From: CANQBR01 sp964641395
GTDB lineage: Bacteria; Bacillota; Negativicutes; Acidaminococcales; Acidaminococcaceae
Direction of reading: 5' to 3'
NCBI GenBank assembly: GCA_964641395.1
Contig: CAZXKQ010000013.1
Span: forward strand, 1-46,302
DNA: 46,302 bases
Positions 1 through 5,244 of the stretch are shown here, piece by piece. Position 1 is the first letter of the stretch; each line of letters begins with the position of its first letter. A model generated the notes under the pieces. It searched no databases. It worked only from the letters and a program-made list of their open reading frames with translations, and was not told where the DNA came from. Made by a program: the position numbers and the translations under genes.

Positions 1-56
1 GAAAGTACTCGGCTGGAAGCGGCCCGGGAGGATAGAGCGCCGCCGGCAAGGCAGGG

Positions 57-78
57 GCCCGCACGGAAACGTGCGGGC
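57..78. other. GC-rich hairpin at window start
   Basis: An 8-bp inverted repeat (GCCCGCAC, six-base loop, GTGCGGGC) lies ahead of the first gene. It may be the terminator of a gene to the left of the window, but the bases after it are not T-rich, so a rho-independent terminator is only a guess. Confidence 0.4.
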
Positions 79-123
79 TCCTTGCTGTGCTGGGGGAGGC
101 ATCTTTCCCTTTCCCCTCGGTAG

Positions 124-132
124 TGTTATAAT
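124..132 (+). promoter_or_regulatory. Extended -10 promoter of the metallophosphoesterase gene
   Basis: The bases read TGTTATAAT, a consensus -10 hexamer (127-132) with an upstream TG extension. The -35 region (about 104-109, TTTCCC) is poor, as is usual for extended -10 promoters. Transcription would start near 139. This rules out the in-frame GTG at 135 as a start and supports the ATG at 180. Confidence 0.65.
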
Positions 133-179
133 AGGTGAAGAAACCGGTTCCTGCAGGACTGGGAAAGAGAGGTAGGCTC

Positions 180-869
180 ATGCACGTTTACGCCATCGGC
201 GACCTGCACCTCTCCGGCCGGCCCCCTAGCAAGCCTATGGAGCTGTTCGGGGAGCAGTGGCGGGGGCATCAGGAAAAGATAGAGGCGGACTGGCGCGCCA
301 GGGTGGGGGCGGAGGACGCGGTGGTGCTGTGCGGCGACCTCTCCTGGGCCATGAGCCTGCAGGCGGCGGCGCCGGACCTGGAGTGGCTGGCAGGGCTGCC
401 AGGCCGCAAGGTGCTGCTACGGGGCAACCATGACTATTGGTGGTCCTCCTTGGCCAAGATGCAGGCCGCCTACGGCAGGGAGCTGGCCTTTTTACAAAAC
501 AACTACCTGGACCTGGGGCCGGCCTATCTGTGCGGCACCAGGGGCTGGCTGCTGCCCTCGGTGGAGGGCTTCAGCCAGGAAGACGCCAAGATCTACGCCA
601 GGGAGGGCATCCGCTTGGAACTGTCCTTGGCGGCAGCCCGGAGGGCGGGGGAGAAGCCCGTCATCGCCGCCCTCCACTACCCGCCCCTCTACGGCAGCGG
701 GGACAGCGTCTTCAGCCGCCTGCTGGAGCAGTACGGGGTCAGCTACTGCGTCTACGGCCACATCCACGGCGGCGGCCCCGTCTCCTCCTTTGAAGGGGAG
801 CGGGGAGGGGTCATCTACAAGCTGGTGTCCTGCGACACCCAGGGCTTCGCCCTCTACCAGGTGCTGTAA
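180..869 (+). CDS. Calcineurin-like metallophosphoesterase
   Basis: A 229-residue cytosolic protein with the full set of calcineurin-fold metal motifs: GDLH (Asp8, His10), GDLSW (Asp53), GNHD (83-85), a single His at about 166, and GHIH (194-196). These residues bind a two-metal centre that hydrolyses phosphoesters. The physiological substrate cannot be told from sequence. It resembles the small stand-alone phosphoesterases common in Firmicutes. ATG 180 was chosen because it has a purine-rich Shine-Dalgarno (AGAGAGG, ending about 7 bases upstream), begins directly with the conserved first strand, and lies downstream of the promoter. It appears to be a single-gene unit, because a fresh promoter and T-box leader follow it. 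Confidence 0.85.
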   Translation: MHVYAIGDLHLSGRPPSKPMELFGEQWRGHQEKIEADWRARVGAEDAVVLCGDLSWAMSLQAAAPDLEWLAGLPGRKVLLRGNHDYWWSSLAKMQAAYGRELAFLQNNYLDLGPAYLCGTRGWLLPSVEGFSQEDAKIYAREGIRLELSLAAARRAGEKPVIAALHYPPLYGSGDSVFSRLLEQYGVSYCVYGHIHGGGPVSSFEGERGGVIYKLVSCDTQGFALYQVL

Positions 870-884
870 TTGCCCAAATATTTA

Positions 885-913
885 TTGACAGCGGCTGGGG
901 TTTTTGCTAACAT
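885..913 (+). promoter_or_regulatory. Promoter of the valS T-box transcript
   Basis: TTGACA (885-890), a 17-base spacer and TAACAT (908-913). The -35 is a perfect match and the -10 is near consensus. Transcription would start at about 920, at the beginning of the T-box leader. Confidence 0.8.
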
Positions 914-918
914 AGAGG

Positions 919-1187
919 GAGTTAATACTGAGTACAGGCGAGGAAGGGAAGGGCTTCTCTCTGAGGGACGGCAAGAGAGCTGGCGGATGGTGGGAGCCAG
1001 CGGCTAGGAGGGGGGCTGTAGTCCGGGAGCCGCCCTGCTGAAACGGCGCAAGGGCGCAAGTAGGCAGGGACGCAGGCGGCGCGTTAGGCCGTTCAAGGGC
1101 ACCGCCGGCAGGGCCGGCAGTGAAGATAGGTGGTACCGCGGCCCATGGCCCGTCCTGTTATCCAAGGGATAGCAGGGCTTTTTTATC
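919..1187 (+). promoter_or_regulatory. T-box riboswitch (valine) with terminator
   Basis: This is a tRNA-sensing leader that controls valS by transcription attenuation. The T-box sequence AGGTGGTACCGCG (1128-1140) is canonical. The Stem I signature AGAGAGCTGGCGGATGG starts at about 974. After the apical part, GTC at 1021-1023 is followed by CGGGAGCCGC, the usual context of a specifier codon; GTC is a valine codon, matching the downstream gene. The terminator is a stem at about 1154-1177 (CCTGTTATC paired with GATAGCAGG, one G-U pair), followed by six Ts. Uncharged tRNA-Val would bind the specifier and the T-box bulge and favour the antiterminator. The T-box and terminator are seen directly; the exact specifier position is inferred. 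Confidence 0.9.
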
Positions 1188-1206
1188 GGCCGCCTTTCTT
1201 CTAGCT

Positions 1207-1242
1207 AGGATGACAAGAATAACAAAGATAACAAGGATAACA
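1207..1242 (+). repeat. Four imperfect 9-base tandem repeats upstream of valS
   Basis: Four back-to-back 9-mers read AGGATGACA, AGAATAACA, AAGATAACA and AGGATAACA. They fill the space between the T-box terminator and the valS Shine-Dalgarno (AGGAGG, 1251-1256). The stretch is A-rich and unstructured, unlike the GC-rich surroundings, so it may keep the ribosome site open. That function is inferred. Confidence 0.75.
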
Positions 1243-1267
1243 TAGTTCCCAGGAGGCAGAAGGTTTT

Positions 1268-3922
1268 ATGAGCGAGCAACACAACATCCCCAAGGTTTAC
1301 GATCCGGCGGCAGTAGAGGCCAAGTGGTACAGCTATTGGGAGGAGCAGGGCTTCTTCCACGCTGAGCCGGAAGAGGGCCGCCGGCCCTTCTCCATCGTCA
1401 TCCCCCCTCCCAACATTACCGGCCAGCTGCACATGGGCCACGCCCTGGACAACACCCTGCAGGACATCCTGATCCGCTACCACCGGATGCTGGGGGACAA
1501 CACCCTCTGGATGCCTGGCTACGACCACGCCGGCCTGGCCACCCAGATCAAGGTGGAGGAGGTGCTGAAGGCGGAAGAGGGCAAGACCCGCTACGACCTG
1601 GGCCGGGAAGCCTTCCTGCAGCGGGTCTGGGCCTGGAAGGAGCAGTACGGCGACAGGATCATCCAGCAGTTGAAACGCTTAGGGGTGTCCTGCGACTGGG
1701 AGCGGAAGCGCTTCACCATGGACGAGGGCTGCTCCCGGGCGGTGCGGGAGGTGTTCTGCTCCCTCTACGAGCAGGGGCTGATCTACAAGGGCACCCGCAT
1801 CACCAACTGGTGCGTCAACTGTAACACCGCCCTCTCCGACATCGAGGTGGAGCACAAGGACGACCCAGGCCACCTGTGGTACATCCGCTACCCCCTGGTG
1901 GGAGAGGAGGGCCGCTACCTGACCATAGCCACCACCCGGCCGGAGACCATGCTGGGGGATACGGCGGTGGCCGTCAACCCGGCCGACGGGCGCTACGGCT
2001 CCCTGGTAGGCCGGCAGCTGGAGCTGCCCCTGACCGGCAGGCGCATCCCCGTCATCGCCGACAGCTACGTGGGCCTGGAGTTCGGCACCGGCGCCGTGAA
2101 GATCACCCCGGCCCACGACCCTAACGACTACGAGATGGGCCTGCGCCACCACCTGGAGAACGTGGTGGTGATAGGCATGGATGGGAGGATGACTGCCGAG
2201 GCCGGGGCCTACGCCGGCCAGACCAGGGAGGAGTGCCGGGAGCAGATCGTCCGGGACCTGGCGGAACAGGGCTACCTGGTGAAGATCGAGGAGCACTCCC
2301 ATGCAGTAGGCCACTGCCAGCGCTGCGGCTGCGTAGTGGAGCCCCTGGTCTCCACCCAGTGGTTCGTGAAGATGGAGCCCTTGGTGAAGGCGGCGGTAGA
2401 CTGCGTAGAGGACGGCCGCACCCAGTTCGTCCCCGACCGCTTCGTCAAGACCTATACTAACTGGATGGCCAATATCAGGGACTGGTGCATCTCCCGCCAG
2501 ATTTGGTGGGGCCACCGCATCCCCGTCTGGTACTGCGACGACTGCGGCCAGATGAGCGCCTCCCGTACCGACCTGGCCGCCTGTCCCAAGTGCGGCAGCA
2601 GCCACATCCACCAAGACGAGGACGCCCTGGACACCTGGTTCAGCAGCGCCCTGTGGCCCTTCTCCACCATGGGCTGGCCGGACCAGACCCCCCTGCTGCG
2701 GCAGTTCTACCCTACCAGCGTCCTAGTCACCGGCTACGACATCATCTTCTTCTGGGTGGCCCGCATGCTGCTGATGGGCATGGAGTTCATGCAGGCGGTG
2801 CCCTTTGACAAGGTCTTCATCCACGGCCTGGTACGGGACTCCCTGGGCCGCAAGATGTCCAAGTCTTTGAAAAACGGCATAGATCCCCTAGAGGTTATCG
2901 ATAAATACGGGGCCGACACCCTGCGCTTCATGCTCATCACCGGCAACACCCCGGGCAATGACATGCGCTTCCACTGGGAGCGGGTGGAGGCCACCCGGAA
3001 CTTCGCCAACAAGATCTGGAACGCCTCCCGCTTCGCCCTGCTGAACATGGGGGGCTACGATCCCGAGGCGGACCTGGCCCAGGCCACCTTGGCCGACCGG
3101 TGGATCATGAGCCGCCTCCAGCACACCGTCCAGGCCGTCACCCAGCTGCTGGATAAGTTCGAGCTGGGGGAGGCCGGCCGGCTGATCTACGAATTCATCT
3201 GGGGAGAGCTGTGCGACTGGTACATCGAGCTGGCCAAGCCCCGGCTCTACGGCCGGGAAGGGGAGGCGGCCCGGGCCCGGGCCCAGCACGTGCTGGCCCA
3301 CGTCCTCACCAGCGCCATGCAGCTCCTCCATCCCTTCATGCCCTTCATCACCGAGGAGATCTACCAGTGCCTGCCCCACCAGGCGGAGGCGGTCATCGTC
3401 TCCCCCTGGCCCCAGGCGGATGCCGCCCTCATGGACCAGGAGGCGGAGGAGCTGATGGGGGCCCTGATGGAGGCCGTCAAGGCCATCCGCAACATGCGGG
3501 CCGAGGTAGGGGCGGTGCCTAGCAGGAAGGTGCCGGCCACCCTCTTGGTGGCTCCCCGGCTGCAGCCAGGGGTGGAGGCCAACGCCGCCTACATCCACCT
3601 CCTGGGGGGCATCAGCCAGCTGACCATCCTGCCGGCCACGGCGGCCAAACCGGCCAACGCCATGACGGTAGTCACCAAGGAGGTCCAGGTCTTCCTGCCC
3701 CTAGCCGGCCTCATCGACGTGGAGAAGGAGGGGCAGCGGCTGGCCAAGGAGCTGGCCGGCCTGGAGAAGGAACTGGCCCGGGTGGAGGGGAAGCTCCACA
3801 GCCAGGGCTTCCTGGCCAAGGCGCCGGCGGCGGTAGTGGCCAAGGAGGAGGCCAAGGCGGCAGAGCTGCAGGGCAGGAAGGCGGCCCTCTTGGAGCGGCT
3901 GGCCTATCTGCAGAGCCTCTAA
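1268..3922 (+). CDS. valS: Valyl-tRNA synthetase
   Basis: Class Ia aminoacyl-tRNA synthetase (884 residues, normal family length) that charges tRNA-Val with valine and edits mischarged threonine. The HIGH motif appears as HMGH (55-58) within PPPNITGQLHMGH, and KMSKS is at 529-533. The editing domain lies between them. Cysteine pairs (CQRC near 350, CDDC near 422, CPKC near 442) are likely zinc-binding knuckles. The C-terminus from about 818 is the Lys/Glu/Ala-rich coiled-coil arm typical of bacterial ValRS. The ATG follows an AGGAGG site by 11 bases. Expression is controlled by the T-box leader upstream. It is convergent with the HD-GYP gene. Confidence 0.98.
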   Translation: MSEQHNIPKVYDPAAVEAKWYSYWEEQGFFHAEPEEGRRPFSIVIPPPNITGQLHMGHALDNTLQDILIRYHRMLGDNTLWMPGYDHAGLATQIKVEEVLKAEEGKTRYDLGREAFLQRVWAWKEQYGDRIIQQLKRLGVSCDWERKRFTMDEGCSRAVREVFCSLYEQGLIYKGTRITNWCVNCNTALSDIEVEHKDDPGHLWYIRYPLVGEEGRYLTIATTRPETMLGDTAVAVNPADGRYGSLVGRQLELPLTGRRIPVIADSYVGLEFGTGAVKITPAHDPNDYEMGLRHHLENVVVIGMDGRMTAEAGAYAGQTREECREQIVRDLAEQGYLVKIEEHSHAVGHCQRCGCVVEPLVSTQWFVKMEPLVKAAVDCVEDGRTQFVPDRFVKTYTNWMANIRDWCISRQIWWGHRIPVWYCDDCGQMSASRTDLAACPKCGSSHIHQDEDALDTWFSSALWPFSTMGWPDQTPLLRQFYPTSVLVTGYDIIFFWVARMLLMGMEFMQAVPFDKVFIHGLVRDSLGRKMSKSLKNGIDPLEVIDKYGADTLRFMLITGNTPGNDMRFHWERVEATRNFANKIWNASRFALLNMGGYDPEADLAQATLADRWIMSRLQHTVQAVTQLLDKFELGEAGRLIYEFIWGELCDWYIELAKPRLYGREGEAARARAQHVLAHVLTSAMQLLHPFMPFITEEIYQCLPHQAEAVIVSPWPQADAALMDQEAEELMGALMEAVKAIRNMRAEVGAVPSRKVPATLLVAPRLQPGVEANAAYIHLLGGISQLTILPATAAKPANAMTVVTKEVQVFLPLAGLIDVEKEGQRLAKELAGLEKELARVEGKLHSQGFLAKAPAAVVAKEEAKAAELQGRKAALLERLAYLQSL

Positions 3923-3943
3923 GCCTCCAAGGAAGAGAGAGAC

Positions 3944-3977
3944 AAAAAAAGGGCCCGGGGCTGCTGCCTCGGGCTCT
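3944..3977 (-). terminator. Terminator between convergent valS and the HD-GYP gene
   Basis: An 11-bp stem with a CTGCTG loop (3950-3960 paired with 3967-3977) is flanked on the left by seven As. Read on the minus strand, this is a GC stem followed by seven Ts, so it works best as terminator of the minus-strand gene. On the plus strand the tail is only weakly T-rich, so it may also end valS transcripts, less efficiently. Confidence 0.75.
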
Positions 3978-3999
3978 TGGATTTCTAAAAGGCTAGGTT

Positions 4000-4647
4000 T
4001 TACTTTTCGTTGGCCAGGCTGTCCGGCCCCAACCGCTCTGCCAGTTCCCGGGCCCTGGTCACCAGGCATTCGGCGAAGGCCCGCACCACCAGGGGGTCGA
4101 AGGCCTGGCCGGCCAGGTTGTTCAAATCCAGCAGGGCCTGGCTGTGATCCCGGCGGTAGTTTTCCACACAGGGGTTCAGATAGCGGTCGTAGTAGTCGCA
4201 GACGGCGATGATGGAGGAGCCGATGGGGGAGTTCTGCCCCTTCAGCCGGCGGGGGAAGCCCTTGCCGTCCCACCTTTCATGGTGGCAGCCGATGATGAGG
4301 GCCACTTCCGCCATGGCAGGCATGTTCTCCAGCATGCTGGCCCCGGCGATGGGGTGGCGCTTGTAGGCCTGCAGCTCCCTGGTGGACAGGTAGGGGAACT
4401 TGTTGAGGATCAGGTTGGGCACGGCCAGCTTGCCGATGTCGTGGAGGAGGGCGGCCATCTTCAGCCGGCTCACCTCCGCCTTGGAAAGGCCTAACTGGAC
4501 GCCGGTGCTCACCGCGTAATTGGCCACCTGGAGGCTGTGGAGGTAGAGGGCCCTGTTCTTGATCTCCAACAGGCGCAGGTAGTATTCGCAAACGGTACGG
4601 CAGCTTTGATCTAGGGGGAAGTCCAAAGCCCTGGTCAGAGCGATCAT
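4000..4647 (-). CDS. HD-GYP-type metal-dependent phosphohydrolase
   Basis: A 215-residue stand-alone HD-domain protein of the HD-GYP class, whose members often degrade cyclic di-GMP. Metal ligands are visible: His37, HDIGK (His69, Asp70), His98, HH (122-123) and Asp151. The hallmark GYP triplet is GFP here (GKGFP, 128-132), a conservative change also seen in related HD-domain proteins. No sensor or receiver domain is attached, so the protein is a bare catalytic domain of about 200 residues. The ATG at 4645-4647 has no obvious Shine-Dalgarno, and no better start exists upstream. A minus-strand -10-like TATACT lies at 4700-4705. Cyclic-dinucleotide hydrolysis is a family inference. Confidence 0.8.
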   Translation of the reverse strand: MIALTRALDFPLDQSCRTVCEYYLRLLEIKNRALYLHSLQVANYAVSTGVQLGLSKAEVSRLKMAALLHDIGKLAVPNLILNKFPYLSTRELQAYKRHPIAGASMLENMPAMAEVALIIGCHHERWDGKGFPRRLKGQNSPIGSSIIAVCDYYDRYLNPCVENYRRDHSQALLDLNNLAGQAFDPLVVRAFAECLVTRARELAERLGPDSLANEK

Positions 4648-4699
4648 CTATAACACAACCAATCTTAACGGATCAGGGGGCCCGCGGGCCACAGTCCCT

Positions 4700-4705
4700 A
4701 GTATA
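4700..4705 (-). promoter_or_regulatory. Candidate -10 of the HD-GYP gene
   Basis: Read on the minus strand the bases are TATACT, about 50 bases upstream of the start codon. The -35 region is AT-rich without a good match. A 12-base palindrome, GGCCCGCGGGCC (4679-4690), sits in the 5' untranslated region between this site and the gene. Confidence 0.4.
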
Positions 4706-4742
4706 GCACTTTATTTAAAATAATAAAAGAGGGAAAAAGACC

Positions 4743-4771
4743 TTGCGGGGATTTTTTTTCTCGCTTATAAT
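4743..4771 (+). promoter_or_regulatory. Strong promoter of the RNA upstream of secA
   Basis: TTGCGG (4743-4748), a 17-base spacer containing a run of eight Ts, and a perfect TATAAT (4766-4771). Predicted transcription begins at about 4777, which is exactly where the terminal helix of the RNA candidate starts. Confidence 0.75.
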
Positions 4772-4776
4772 GGGGA

Positions 4777-5034
4777 GGTACGGCCTTGGTCTGTGGTTGG
4801 AAGTCGAGGCTAGCCGCGGGCGAAACGACCCACGTAAGCAGGGCGGAAGGCCCTGTGAGCATGGCGCGGTCTAGATGTAAGGCCTGCCGCCGGGAAAAGA
4901 AGGCGAGAGGGGTTGTAGTGGGGAGTAAAAACTCAGGAGCGAAGCCTCCAGCAGGCGGGTGTGGGGTCAAAGACCAGGTCAGCAAGGCCGTACCCTTCCT
5001 TGGTCTAGGACTGGCAGGCCCTGGCCTTTTTATT
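4777..5034 (+). ncRNA. Structured non-coding RNA, possibly raiA class
   Basis: No credible protein gene exists here, but the segment folds well. A perfect 11-bp terminal helix joins 4777-4787 to 4984-4994. Inside are hairpins at 4839-4855 (6 bp, five-base loop), 4888-4905, 4923-4934 (GAGT, AAAA, ACTC), 4936-4949 and 4965-4975 (GGTC, AAA, GACC), and a 6-bp helix joining 4882-4887 to 4951-4956. A GC-rich segment followed by TTTTTATT (to 5034) may end it. The multi-branched fold argues against 6S RNA, and the diagnostic sequences of tmRNA, RNase P RNA and SRP RNA are absent. In many Firmicutes the raiA RNA and gene sit just ahead of secA-prfB, which makes that class the best guess. Identity is inferred from position and fold only. 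Confidence 0.6.
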
Positions 5035-5068
5035 ATCTGTATAGATAAAAATATTTATAAAACCCAGG

Positions 5069-5074
5069 TATAAT
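5069..5074 (+). promoter_or_regulatory. Candidate -10 of a short transcript
   Basis: A perfect TATAAT with no convincing -35 (AT-rich, TAAAAA-like). It is placed so that a transcript from about 5081 would run into the terminator at 5144-5180. Confidence 0.4.
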
Positions 5075-5080
5075 GCTCGG

Positions 5081-5180
5081 ATGGAAGGCGGTAAGTCCCC
5101 TTCTAGACAGGCTTAGCTAGGTTCACAGCTAAAATATAACAAAAAAAGCACAGCCGAAGGGCCCTGTGCTTTTGCTTTTT
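5081..5180 (+). ncRNA. Possible small RNA of about 100 nt
   Basis: Between the candidate -10 at 5069 and the terminator at 5144-5180 lies a segment with two small hairpins: GGAAGG near 5082 with CCCTTC near 5100, and TTAGCT (5113-5118) with AGCTAA (5127-5132). No open reading frame of note is present. It could be an independent small RNA or simply the 3' part of the upstream transcript. No known family was recognised. Confidence 0.35.
5144..5180 (+). terminator. Rho-independent terminator upstream of secA
   Basis: A 10-bp stem (AAAAGCACAG at 5144-5153 with CTGTGCTTTT at 5164-5173) is followed by a T-rich tail to 5180. It separates the RNA block from the secA promoter. Part of its tail doubles as the secA -35 element. 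Confidence 0.85.
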
Positions 5181-5200
5181 CCCCGTATCTTTGATATAAT
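5172..5200 (+). promoter_or_regulatory. secA promoter
   Basis: TTGCTT (5172-5177), a 17-base spacer and TATAAT (5195-5200), with a TGA extension just ahead of the -10. The -35 lies inside the T-tract of the preceding terminator. Confidence 0.75.
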
Positions 5201-5244
5201 ACTACACTAGGTATAGTGTGTGCAGCCGGCAAATGGGAGGAGTG

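Noticed and set aside
135..179. GTG at 135 as the metallophosphoesterase start
   Set aside because: It overlaps the promoter and lies before the expected transcription start; ATG 180 has a ribosome site and the conserved first strand.
1679..2614. Long antisense open frames over valS and other genes
   Set aside because: High GC content opens the antisense frames. They lack ribosome sites and domain motifs and mirror conserved genes.
4777..4994. 6S RNA, tmRNA, RNase P RNA or SRP RNA as the identity of this transcript
   Set aside because: The two halves do not pair as a 6S rod. No T-arm or tag-peptide frame of tmRNA is present, nor the conserved GAGGAAAGTCC-type core of RNase P. A GGAA loop occurs, but not the GGAAGNAAGCAGC-type SRP domain.
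4786..5073. A 95-codon open frame in the region upstream of secA
   Set aside because: It has no Shine-Dalgarno, resembles no known protein, and lies over the folded RNA with its hairpins. The opposite-strand frame at 4698-4985 fails for the same reasons.
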